Assembly: GCF_006829085.1 (NCBI RefSeq)
Contig: NZ_BJTC01000001.1
Coordinates: forward strand, 739,867-803,866
Length of the DNA: 64,000 nucleotides
Direction of reading: 5' to 3'
Source of the DNA: Chryseobacterium sp. ON_d1
GTDB taxonomy: Bacteria > Bacteroidota > Bacteroidia > Flavobacteriales > Weeksellaceae
Shown here: positions 17,276 to 24,812 of the stretch, one piece after another
How the letters are laid out: every line of letters begins with the position of its first letter
How positions within the stretch are numbered: the stretch's first letter is position 1
Program-made: the position numbers and the translations under genes
Notes under the pieces: model-generated
The model's input: only the letters and a program-made list of their open reading frames with translations
What the model was told of the DNA's origin: nothing
The model's database searches: none

Positions 17276-17321
17276 TGACTGGCAGTCAAAAGGTCACGGG
17301 TTCGAATCCCGTATTCTCCAC
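17276..17321 (+). repeat. attR: 46-bp direct repeat, copy 2 (tRNA 3' half)
   Basis: Identical to 10939-10984. Only the anticodon arm, T arm and 3' acceptor strand are present, so it cannot encode a functional tRNA. Confidence 0.9.
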
Positions 17322-17365
17322 TTGGTGTGCTTGATAAAAAGTTCAAAATACACTAAATACTTATG

Positions 17366-17400
17366 AATCCTGCAAAATTTAATTTTTGTAGGATTTTTTT
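17366..17400 (+). terminator. original tRNA-Ala terminator displaced by the island
   Basis: AATCCTGCAAAA pairs with TTTTTGTAGGATT and is followed by eight Ts. It lies 45 bases after attR, the position expected for the terminator of the uninterrupted tRNA gene. Confidence 0.65.
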
Positions 17401-17584
17401 TGGTAGTGATAAGTTGCATGTTTTTCAAAAAAAATCGTAAAGTTTGTGGTAAAATCGTGGTAACTTTATGATGATAATACACGCAATGATGAAAAAAGTC
17501 TTGGTAATGTCAGATAATGTTATTAGCTTTATAATGAGTTCCTGAATGACAATATTTTATTACACCTCATTAAATTTATTAATC

Positions 17585-18127
17585 ATGAAAAACCAAATCT
17601 TTATCGCTGCACTGTCTCTGGGAGCAATCGCCTTGGGAACCAAATGGGTTAAGGCACAACATTCAGAGCAGTTGAGTACAACAGTCAATATTATTTTATC
17701 GGATGTTATTGCAATGGATATTGGCTCTGTTGCTTCAGAAGGTGCTGTAGATTTTAACTATGGGAGCACAAAAGATTATAATTCTTCTAAAAATATAACC
17801 ATTCCCAATAGTTTAGTCATTATTTCCTCCAAAAATTTTGATGTAAAAGTAAAATCTGAAGGTGCACACTTTGTAAGTGGCGCAAATGTAATTCCTGTAG
17901 ATATATTACAGGTAAAAGCAATACCGGGTGGAAGTCTTATGGGGACCCTGAATGAGGTCACTTTATCTACTACGGACCAGGTGCTGGTGAGTAATGCAAG
18001 TTTAGGTTCCAAACAGTCTTTAAATATTGCCTATTCTATTTCAGCGGAAAAAGCATCCAGGGTACTTCTTGGAAAACCGCAGGGAACTTACACTCAAAAA
18101 ATAACTTATACTGCAACTGCTTTATAA
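17585..18127 (+). CDS. pilin-like secreted subunit, divergent paralogue
   Basis: Protein of 180 residues from ATG 17585 with a signal peptide ending about VKA. Its mature part follows the same plan as the four subunits downstream: an N-terminal alternating strand (STTVNIILSDVIAMDIGS), AVDFNY, ITIPNSLVIISSKNFDVKVKSEGAHF and the closing GTYTQKITYTATAL. It is clearly diverged from them and lacks the upstream TGTAG-N8-CTACA motif. A strong terminator follows. It may be a minor or differently regulated subunit of the same surface fibre. Confidence 0.75.
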   Translation: MKNQIFIAALSLGAIALGTKWVKAQHSEQLSTTVNIILSDVIAMDIGSVASEGAVDFNYGSTKDYNSSKNITIPNSLVIISSKNFDVKVKSEGAHFVSGANVIPVDILQVKAIPGGSLMGTLNEVTLSTTDQVLVSNASLGSKQSLNIAYSISAEKASRVLLGKPQGTYTQKITYTATAL

Positions 18128-18150
18128 TATAAAGAAAAGCAATTTTATAT

Positions 18151-18190
18151 AAGCCCTCAATACTTAGAAAGTATTGAGGGCTTTTCTTTT
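18151..18190 (+). terminator. terminator after the divergent subunit
   Basis: Near-perfect 15-bp stem 18151-18165 with 18169-18183, then TTCTTTTT. Its core (GCCCTCA-GTA-like) recurs at 19031 and 20389. Confidence 0.85.
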
Positions 18191-18210
18191 TAAATCAGAT
18201 GAACCGACCG

Positions 18211-18279
18211 TGTAGTGATTTTACTACATGAACTTCCTTTTTCCACTACAAAGCAACTTTTATCGCTACTATAAATTTG
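18211..18279 (+). promoter_or_regulatory. operator-like motif and promoter of subunit copy 1
   Basis: Palindrome TGTAGTGATTTTACTACA (18211-18228) is followed by a third half-site CTACA at 18246-18250, 22 bp after the right half, and by the -7 element TAAATTTG at 18272-18279. The same arrangement precedes copies 2 and 4, and a variant precedes the gene at 37233. Binding by the NarL-type regulator at 27553 is inferred. Confidence 0.7.
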
Positions 18280-18331
18280 CAGTATACAAAAGAGAACAAT
18301 TAAATAAAAATAACAATAAAATATTACCATC

Positions 18332-18877
18332 ATGAAAAAACAAATCGTAATCACAGCCTTAACTTTTGGAGCAATCATATTTGGAACTAATAATGTTCAA
18401 GCTCAAAATACCACTGCAACCACAACGGTAAACATCACCCTGAACGATGTCATCTCTATTGATGCAGGAAGTACTGCAATTGGTAATACCGTTGACTTTA
18501 ACTATGTTACTGCAGCAGATTATAATTCTGATCAAACAGTTACTAAAGCCAACTCTTTAAAAGTTACTTCTACAAAGAACTTTAATGTGAAAGTAAAAGC
18601 AGGGGGTGCTAATTTCATGAATGGAACCAACCTGATTCCTGTGAATGTTTTAACAATTAAACCTTCTACTGCTGCCGGAAGTATGGGAGGAACAAAGACC
18701 GCTGTAGTGTTATCTGCAACAGATCAGACTTTGGTGTCTAATGCTCCGCTTGGAAGTGCATTAACACTGAATTTAGATTACACTATTCCAGCAGCGAAAT
18801 CATCATCATCTGATATTTTAGGTAAACCGGCCGGAACGTATACGCAGACAGTAACTTATACTGCAACAGCTTTATAA
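18332..18877 (+). CDS. pilin-like secreted subunit, copy 1
   Basis: Protein of 181 residues with a signal peptide cleaved about VQA-QNTT, leaving roughly 157 residues without cysteine. The mature N-terminus (TTTVNITLNDVISI) alternates hydrophobic and polar residues like a donor strand, and the C-terminus (GTYTQTVTYTATAL) resembles a last beta strand. The order of segments recalls CS1/CfaB-type major pilins (NIT..., later GxYxxxVxxxL), although I compare from memory only. The protein is identical to copy 4 and, after the signal peptide, to copy 2. With the chaperone and barrel genes downstream it probably is the main building block of a surface fibre. Confidence 0.75.
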   Translation: MKKQIVITALTFGAIIFGTNNVQAQNTTATTTVNITLNDVISIDAGSTAIGNTVDFNYVTAADYNSDQTVTKANSLKVTSTKNFNVKVKAGGANFMNGTNLIPVNVLTIKPSTAAGSMGGTKTAVVLSATDQTLVSNAPLGSALTLNLDYTIPAAKSSSSDILGKPAGTYTQTVTYTATAL

Positions 18878-18916
18878 ATAAATTTTCATATTAATATTTT
18901 GTGATTTGGTGTTTCG

Positions 18917-18943
18917 AAGGCTTCCTACGGGAGGCCTTTGATT
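18917..18943 (+). terminator. terminator after subunit copy 1
   Basis: Stem AAGGCTTCC/GGAGGCCTT (one G-U pair) around TACG, then TTGATTTTG. Confidence 0.7.
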
Positions 18944-19030
18944 TTGTATGTATTGATATGGTTATAGAGAAATTCAAAATCCGGGAATAAGTATCTGTCA
19001 GCTGTAAGGTAGAATCAGAAATTTATATCT

Positions 19031-19069
19031 GCCCTCAGTACCTAGAATTACTGAGGGCTTTTCTTTTTA
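19031..19069 (+). terminator. second, duplicated terminator before subunit copy 2
   Basis: Stem GCCCTCAGTA/TACTGAGGGC (19031-19040, 19049-19058) then TTTTCTTTTT. It is a sister of the terminators at 18151 and 20389, which suggests that terminator, operator and gene were duplicated as one block. The gap 18878-19207 holds this, the terminator at 18917 and the promoter below. Confidence 0.8.
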
Positions 19070-19087
19070 AATCAAATGAACCGGCCG

Positions 19088-19156
19088 TGTAGTGATTTTA
19101 CTACATGAACTTCCTTTTTCCACTACAAAGAAACTTTTATCACCGCTGTAGATTTG
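19088..19156 (+). promoter_or_regulatory. operator-like motif and promoter of subunit copy 2
   Basis: TGTAGTGATTTTACTACA at 19088-19105, third half-site CTACA at 19123-19127 (22 bp on), -7 element TAGATTTG at 19149-19156 (26 bp after the third half-site, as in copy 1). Confidence 0.7.
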
Positions 19157-19207
19157 TAGTGTTCAAAAGGAACAATTAAATAAAAATAACAATTAAATAT
19201 TACAGCC

Positions 19208-19753
19208 ATGACAAAGCAAATCTTAATCTCAGCCTTAACTTTTGGAGCAATCATATTAGGAACTAATAATGTTCAAGCTCAAAATACCACTGCAACTACA
19301 ACGGTAAACATTACCCTGAACGATGTCATCTCTATTGATGCAGGAAGTACTGCAATAGGTAATACAGTTGACTTTAACTATGTTACTGCAGCAGATTATA
19401 ATTCTGATCAAACAGTTACTAAAGCCAACTCTTTAAAAGTTACTTCTACAAAGAACTTTAATGTAAAGGTAAAAGCAGGGGGTGCTAATTTCATGAATGG
19501 AACGAACCTGATTCCTGTGAATGTTTTAACAATCAAACCTTCTACCGCTGCCGGAAGTATGGGAGGAACAAAAACTGCTGTAGTATTATCTGCAACAGAT
19601 CAGACTTTGGTGTCTAATGCTCCGCTTGGAAGTGCATTAACACTGAATTTAGATTACACTATTCCAGCCGCAAAATCCTCATCATCTGATATTTTGGGTA
19701 AGCCAGCCGGAACTTATACGCAGACAGTAACTTATACCGCGACGGCTTTGTAG
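19208..19753 (+). CDS. pilin-like secreted subunit, copy 2
   Basis: Protein of 181 residues. Only four residues differ from copy 1 and all lie in the signal peptide (MTKQILIS...IILG instead of MKKQIVIT...IIFG); the mature protein is the same. Silent base differences are scattered. No terminator follows before copy 3, which begins 65 bases after the stop, so copies 2 and 3 may share a transcript. Confidence 0.75.
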   Translation: MTKQILISALTFGAIILGTNNVQAQNTTATTTVNITLNDVISIDAGSTAIGNTVDFNYVTAADYNSDQTVTKANSLKVTSTKNFNVKVKAGGANFMNGTNLIPVNVLTIKPSTAAGSMGGTKTAVVLSATDQTLVSNAPLGSALTLNLDYTIPAAKSSSSDILGKPAGTYTQTVTYTATAL

Positions 19754-19759
19754 TAGCTG

Positions 19760-19767
19760 TAGATTTG
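19760..19767 (+). promoter_or_regulatory. -7 element before subunit copy 3, operator missing
   Basis: TAGATTTG in the same context (GCTGTAGATTTG) as copies 2 and 4, but the terminator and TGTAG-N8-CTACA block that should precede it are absent; the element begins 6 bases after the stop of copy 2. Confidence 0.45.
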
Positions 19768-19818
19768 TAATGTTCAAAAGATAACATTAAACAAGAATAA
19801 CAATTAAATATTACAGCC

Positions 19819-20364
19819 ATGACAAAGCAAATCTTAATCTCAGCCTTAACTTTTGGAGCAATCATAGTAGGAACCAATAATGTTCAAGCTCAAAATACCA
19901 CTGCAACCACAAACGTAAATATTACCCTGAATGATGTAATATCTATCGACGCAGGAAGTACTGCAATTGGTGGTACAGTTGCCTTTAACTATGTTACAGC
20001 CGCAGACTATAATTCTGATCAAACGGTTACTAAAGCCAACTCTTTAAAAGTTACTTCCACAAAGAATTTTAATGTGAAAGTAAAAGCAGGTGGTCCGAAT
20101 TTCATTAATGGTTCAAACTCAATCCCTGTAGATGTTTTGACAATCAAAGCTGCAGAAGCTCCTGGAAGTATGGGAGGAACAAAGACGGCTGTAGTGTTAT
20201 CTGCAACAGATCAAACTTTGGTATCCAATGCTCCACTTGGAAGCGCATTAACACTGAATTTAGACTACACTATTCCAGCAGCGAGATCATCATCATCTGA
20301 TATTTTAGGAAAGCCGGCCGGAACTTATACACAAACAGTAACCTATACTGCCACTTCTTTATAA
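19819..20364 (+). CDS. pilin-like secreted subunit, copy 3 (variant)
   Basis: Protein of 181 residues with the same plan as copies 1, 2 and 4 but with a cluster of changes in the mature part: TNV for TTV, GGTVAF for GNTVDF, PNFINGSNSIPVD for ANFMNGTNLIPVN, AAEAP for PSTAA, R for K in the AAK segment and a TATSL end. The changes sit mostly in likely surface loops, so this copy could add antigenic or adhesive variety. It is the only copy in the tandem array (2-4) without its own operator. Confidence 0.75.
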   Translation: MTKQILISALTFGAIIVGTNNVQAQNTTATTNVNITLNDVISIDAGSTAIGGTVAFNYVTAADYNSDQTVTKANSLKVTSTKNFNVKVKAGGPNFINGSNSIPVDVLTIKAAEAPGSMGGTKTAVVLSATDQTLVSNAPLGSALTLNLDYTIPAARSSSSDILGKPAGTYTQTVTYTATSL

Positions 20365-20388
20365 TAAAAAAACACATCAATATATCTG

Positions 20389-20420
20389 CCCTCAGTACTT
20401 CCAGGTACTGAGGGTTTTTT
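20389..20420 (+). terminator. terminator after subunit copy 3
   Basis: Stem CCCTCAGTAC/GTACTGAGGG (20389-20398, 20405-20414) followed by six Ts. Confidence 0.85.
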
Positions 20421-20442
20421 ATGTAAAGCCAATGAGCAATCC

Positions 20443-20511
20443 TGTAGTGATTTTACTACATGAACTTCCTTTTTCCATTACAAAGAAACTTTTATTGCTG
20501 CTGTAGATTTG
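20443..20511 (+). promoter_or_regulatory. operator-like motif and promoter of subunit copy 4
   Basis: TGTAGTGATTTTACTACA at 20443-20460, third half-site changed to TTACA at 20478-20482 (still 22 bp on), -7 element TAGATTTG at 20504-20511. Confidence 0.7.
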
Positions 20512-20561
20512 TAGTGTTCAAAAGAAACAATTAAACAAGAATAACAAAAAATATTACCATC

Positions 20562-21107
20562 ATGAAAAAACAAATCGTAATCACAGCCTTAACTTTTGGA
20601 GCAATCATATTTGGAACTAATAATGTTCAAGCTCAAAACACCACTGCAACCACAACGGTAAACATCACCCTGAACGATGTCATCTCTATTGATGCAGGAA
20701 GTACTGCAATAGGTAATACAGTTGACTTTAACTACGTTACTGCAGCAGACTATAATTCTGATCAAACGGTTACTAAAGCCAACTCTTTAAAAGTTACTTC
20801 TACAAAGAACTTTAATGTAAAGGTAAAAGCAGGGGGTGCTAATTTTATGAATGGAACGAACCTGATTCCTGTGAATGTTTTAACAATCAAACCTTCTACT
20901 GCTGCCGGAAGTATGGGTGGAACAAAGACCGCTGTAGTATTATCTGCAACAGATCAGACTTTGGTATCCAATGCTCCGCTAGGAAGCGCATTAACACTGA
21001 ATCTGGATTACACTATTCCAGCCGCAAAATCCTCATCATCTGATATTTTGGGTAAACCAGCCGGAACTTATACGCAAACAGTAACTTATACCGCGACGGC
21101 TTTATAA
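20562..21107 (+). CDS. pilin-like secreted subunit, copy 4
   Basis: Protein of 181 residues, identical in amino acids to copy 1 although about 1.7 kb apart with diverged spacers between, which points to recent duplication or gene conversion. It is the copy next to the chaperone gene (81 bases on). No good terminator is seen between them, so some transcripts may continue into the assembly genes. Confidence 0.75.
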   Translation: MKKQIVITALTFGAIIFGTNNVQAQNTTATTTVNITLNDVISIDAGSTAIGNTVDFNYVTAADYNSDQTVTKANSLKVTSTKNFNVKVKAGGANFMNGTNLIPVNVLTIKPSTAAGSMGGTKTAVVLSATDQTLVSNAPLGSALTLNLDYTIPAAKSSSSDILGKPAGTYTQTVTYTATAL

Positions 21108-21187
21108 TAAAAATTTTAGTTTGTAAAGGTTCATTTTGCGATGTTTTCAGTAGTTTTGAGAATCTTTATTATTAAACTATTTACACC

Positions 21188-21988
21188 ATGCACAAGTTTA
21201 TTCACCTTTTCATTTTCTTTATTCTCACAGGATCTTCTTCACTTCTGGCACAAAGCATCTCTATGTCGCCTACACGCTTGTTTTTTACAGGTAATCCGGG
21301 AGAAAAAGTAACAAAGACAGTCACGCTTCAAAACAGCTCAGATAAGGATTATGTTTTTAATCTCAACTATAAAGACTGGTTTAGAGAAGAAGACGGAAAT
21401 AAGGTTTATCTTGAGGCAGGCAGTTCAAAAACTTCCAATGCTTCCTGGGTATCCACCTTAGAAAATACTGTAACTGTTCCTGCAAAAAGTACAAAGGAGA
21501 TTGCAGTAACCATGCAGATTCCTGCAAATGCATCACCATCTGCCGTTACAAACAGCATGCTGTTTTTCACTCAGCTTCCTCAGCAGGCAGATAAGGCACG
21601 TGTTCAGAATGGAATTGGTATTATCACCTTATTTGAAGTGGGACTTCATATCTTTTACACTCCACCGGGGAACCATGTGAAAAGTCTGGATATTACCAAT
21701 ATTGCAGAGGTGAGTAATCAGAATGCAGCGAACAGAAAAGTCGCAGTAAGCATCCATAATGATGGAAATACGATCAATGATGCCACTGTTGAGTTTGAAC
21801 TTACCAACACAGACAGTGGTAAAGAAATAAAATTACCCGCAATTTCAATCTCTATGTTTCCGGATACCAATCAGGTTGTTCAATTTTCTTTACCAGAGAA
21901 TATTTCAGGAAACTTCCTGGGTGTGGCTATTGTTAAAATGGCAGAATCCAATGATTTACGTGTAGGAGAAAAAAACTTTAAATTTTAA
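21188..21988 (+). CDS. PapD-like periplasmic chaperone
   Basis: Protein of 266 residues with a signal peptide (to about LLAQS). The mature part begins SISMSPTRLFFTGNPGEKVTKTVTLQNSSDKDYVFNLNYKDW, the N-terminal Ig-like strand pattern of PapD/EcpB-type fimbrial chaperones, and the second Ig-like domain runs from about residue 150. In such systems the chaperone donates its G1 strand to pilin subunits in the periplasm. A -7 element TAGTTTTG lies at 21151-21158. The gene stands directly between the pilin-like genes and the large barrel protein, as expected for a chaperone-usher locus. Confidence 0.75.
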   Translation: MHKFIHLFIFFILTGSSSLLAQSISMSPTRLFFTGNPGEKVTKTVTLQNSSDKDYVFNLNYKDWFREEDGNKVYLEAGSSKTSNASWVSTLENTVTVPAKSTKEIAVTMQIPANASPSAVTNSMLFFTQLPQQADKARVQNGIGIITLFEVGLHIFYTPPGNHVKSLDITNIAEVSNQNAANRKVAVSIHNDGNTINDATVEFELTNTDSGKEIKLPAISISMFPDTNQVVQFSLPENISGNFLGVAIVKMAESNDLRVGEKNFKF

Positions 21989-21997
21989 AATTAAGCC

Positions 21998-24802
21998 TTG
22001 AAACCACAGAATGGAATATCGATATCAGTGCCAAGAAGAACAATCTTATTTTTTGTATTTGTTCTTCTGCACTTTTCGTTGGCCTTTGCGCAGGAAAATA
22101 AGAATATCAACATCCATTTTGAAAATGACAGTGTAGCTGTTGAAAAAGGTTCTACATTTACTAATTTCCTGGTCGTTGAGAATAAAAGTTCTGAAGAGAT
22201 TACCATTCAGAATATCATACCTCAGGAAAACTATCCGGGATTGCTTTTCTATCCCAAAAATGAATTATCCTTAGGCGCGGGTCAGTCTAAAACTCTTCCG
22301 GTAAAACTGATTGCCAATGTGGATTTTATGAAACTGAAATCCAATAAGATCCAATTCCGGGTTTCTTACGTTACCCCAACCGTAACCAGAACTGAAAGCA
22401 CCTCGTTCTTCGTTGCTAAAGGAGACAACAAAAACATTGCAATTTATACAGCTACATACGAAAATTTCATTAACCCCGCTTTACCACAGTCCTCAATTCT
22501 GCTTACCGTAGAAAACCAGGGTTACAGTAAACGAACTGTTAAGATTGATTTGCAATCCATTCCGGATGGTTTGGAAGTAATGCCAAAACAACAGACTGTA
22601 TCTCTGGAAGGTTTAGAAAAACAAACGTTGGAAATCAAAATTGCGGTCAGAAAACAGAATACAATTTATCCGGAATTTAATATTAATGCGATCGTCACAG
22701 ACCTGCTGGATAATAAAATTGTGGGTAGCAACACGCTTTACTTGGTCGTTTTATCACATAACAGACAAATTGCCCGTGGAAACGAAGCGGTGAGCGGAAG
22801 TAATTTTGCTGAATTGAGCTATAATGAAAACAGCTCAGGTTTCAATTATCTTCAATTGAGAGGAAATACAGCGTTCCGGATAACTGATAACCTGAAATCA
22901 CGCTTCAATATTGGTGCAGATTACTATCATGAGGACGGCCGCTATAACCTATATGATACCTGGCTGGAACTGGAGAGAAAAAATACAGTATTACGGGTGG
23001 GTAATGTTAATAGCAGCGATTACGATTACCCGGTTTTCGGAAGAGGTGGGAAAATTTCTACCAGATTCGGAAATAATAATCAGGTTGAAATTCTTGCGCT
23101 TGAAAATAATTATAATCTGTATGGTACATATTTCCAGCAGACAGAAGGGTCTACCTTGGCGGGTGCAAAATATGGTTTTGGCAATGCTAAATCTTTCAAT
23201 GGGAAAGTATCCTATATATTTGAACATGATCCACGGTTTAATGTAGATACACAGATAGCGAACGCGGTTACATCATTGTTAATTAACGATAAAAACGCAA
23301 TCCGCACGGAGTTGGGCGTAAGTCATGAAAAAGGACTTTTGAATCATGATGAAAACGCCGGAGCTTCAATGGGAGCCAATTACGAAGGGAAAATAGGGAA
23401 ATGGGATTTACAGTCTGTTAATTCCTTTGCCACCAAAAGTTATGCAGGGATCAAACGGGGATCGTTTTTCTCAAATCAGCGTATTGGCCGTCAATTTTCT
23501 GCCTCTCAGCGTGCTTTTATACAATACCAGAATTCGCAGGTAAATCCTGAGTTCCTGAGTTATCAGGGTGCGCCTGTCCAATCTGGAAATACTGCTGATT
23601 TTCGTTATTATTTCAACAGTACAGAAGCTTTGGGGTTAGGGTATCAGTTTTCTTTAAAGAAATGGAATTTTCTGCTGTCTCCAAAAGTTGAAAAACAAAA
23701 AACAGCTAATTTTTATACCTCACAGGAACTTTTTTCTTACCGGTTGGAAGCCAATATCAGCACTACTTTAGGTGCCCACGGATTGAACCTGACGGCGGAA
23801 TATTCTTATTCTAAAGAGAATAATAATCCGGACTGGTTCAACAGTCTGAAAACCACTTTATCTTACAGGTATAAGTCATTCTCTCTCAACGGAACAGCCC
23901 AATGGAATGCAACCAGTGTCTTTGATTTAAATTCTTATTATGATGTAAGCCGTAATTTTGCCAATTACAATGTATACGCTTCTTATAATTTCCAGATGTT
24001 TAATCATAATCTTACTGGATCTTTTTCAGCAGGAACCTTCTATTCGGAGCTTTATAAAAATTTAAACAGCAATATCACCGGTAATCTGGAGTATAAGATT
24101 TCACCTTCCTGGTCCACCACAGGTTATTTTAATCTTTCCGGCTATAAATCTACAGCTGAATATTCAACAAGTGGCAGTTATTACCAGTTCAGAGTGGGAA
24201 TTAAAAAATATTTTACCCCGGCTACTGCTTTCGGAAATCATAAAGTGGCGTTCCAGTTCTTTGAAGATAAAAATTCTGATGGGCTTCTGGAGTCTGGCGA
24301 ACCGGTACTTGCTAATGAAATTATAAAACTGGACAATTATGTAGCGATGACGGATAAGAATGGGAAAGTGGTTTTTCAGAATGTGCCTGAAGGTACTTAC
24401 ACTCTGAAGGTGAATGAAAGTGCAGGCGCCCGGTTGATGATGGATCCTGTCATTATGGTCCATAACAATATTAACCGCAAAGTGGGCTTGGTAAAAAACA
24501 TCAGGGTAAGCGGAAAATTAACAGAGATCAAGCAAGCCTATGATGTTTTGGAAACGGATGTGACAGGAATAGTGGTGTATGCAAAAAGTGAAGATGGCAC
24601 AATCTATACTGCCGTGGTTAACCAGAAAAATGAGTTTGAATTTTTCCTGAAAGCCGGAAAGTATAACCTCTATATTGAAAATGACAAATACAGCTATATA
24701 CAGCCGAGCCAAACTATTCAGGTAACAAAAGAAGGTTACTCAAAAACCGTGGTTTTTGAATATAAGAAGAAAGACACCACCATTAAGGTGAAAAAGTTTT
24801 AA
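21998..24802 (+). CDS. usher-like outer-membrane beta-barrel protein
   Basis: Protein of 934 residues starting at TTG 21998; an in-frame GTG at 22028 would give a more compact signal peptide (PRRTILFFVFVLLHFSLAFAQ). Order seen: signal, two Ig-like segments (about 35-245, with VAVEKGSTFTNFLVVENKSSEEITI), a long aromatic, strand-rich region (about 260-730) typical of an outer-membrane barrel, then a soluble C-terminus with a calcium-loop-like EDKNSDGLLESGEPV and a second Ig/E-set domain. I see no classic PapC/FimD signature, but position, size and C-terminal domains are those of an usher. It follows the chaperone gene by 9 bases. Confidence 0.65.
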   Translation: MKPQNGISISVPRRTILFFVFVLLHFSLAFAQENKNINIHFENDSVAVEKGSTFTNFLVVENKSSEEITIQNIIPQENYPGLLFYPKNELSLGAGQSKTLPVKLIANVDFMKLKSNKIQFRVSYVTPTVTRTESTSFFVAKGDNKNIAIYTATYENFINPALPQSSILLTVENQGYSKRTVKIDLQSIPDGLEVMPKQQTVSLEGLEKQTLEIKIAVRKQNTIYPEFNINAIVTDLLDNKIVGSNTLYLVVLSHNRQIARGNEAVSGSNFAELSYNENSSGFNYLQLRGNTAFRITDNLKSRFNIGADYYHEDGRYNLYDTWLELERKNTVLRVGNVNSSDYDYPVFGRGGKISTRFGNNNQVEILALENNYNLYGTYFQQTEGSTLAGAKYGFGNAKSFNGKVSYIFEHDPRFNVDTQIANAVTSLLINDKNAIRTELGVSHEKGLLNHDENAGASMGANYEGKIGKWDLQSVNSFATKSYAGIKRGSFFSNQRIGRQFSASQRAFIQYQNSQVNPEFLSYQGAPVQSGNTADFRYYFNSTEALGLGYQFSLKKWNFLLSPKVEKQKTANFYTSQELFSYRLEANISTTLGAHGLNLTAEYSYSKENNNPDWFNSLKTTLSYRYKSFSLNGTAQWNATSVFDLNSYYDVSRNFANYNVYASYNFQMFNHNLTGSFSAGTFYSELYKNLNSNITGNLEYKISPSWSTTGYFNLSGYKSTAEYSTSGSYYQFRVGIKKYFTPATAFGNHKVAFQFFEDKNSDGLLESGEPVLANEIIKLDNYVAMTDKNGKVVFQNVPEGTYTLKVNESAGARLMMDPVIMVHNNINRKVGLVKNIRVSGKLTEIKQAYDVLETDVTGIVVYAKSEDGTIYTAVVNQKNEFEFFLKAGKYNLYIENDKYSYIQPSQTIQVTKEGYSKTVVFEYKKKDTTIKVKKF

Positions 24803-24812
24803 ATTTAAAAGT

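Larger units (their letters stand above)
10985..17321. mobile_element. integrated genomic island in tRNA-Ala (6.3 kb, no integrase seen)
   Basis: The segment lies between the tRNA gene and a 46-bp copy of the tRNA 3' half. It is visibly more AT-rich than its neighbours and contains a broken phage portal gene, small unknown genes on both strands and a two-gene unit next to the right end. No tyrosine or serine recombinase, relaxase or replication gene is visible, so this is probably the remnant of a prophage or a satellite that relies on another element for mobility. Confidence 0.85.

Noticed and set aside
17276..17321. A second tRNA gene, as it contains an anticodon arm and T arm identical to tRNA-Ala.
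   Set aside because: The 5' acceptor strand and D arm are absent; it is only the attachment-site copy of the tRNA 3' half.
18332..21107. Repeated blocks that could be read as a CRISPR or tandem-repeat array.
   Set aside because: The repeats are whole genes of about 546 bases with their control regions; there are no short repeats with unique spacers.
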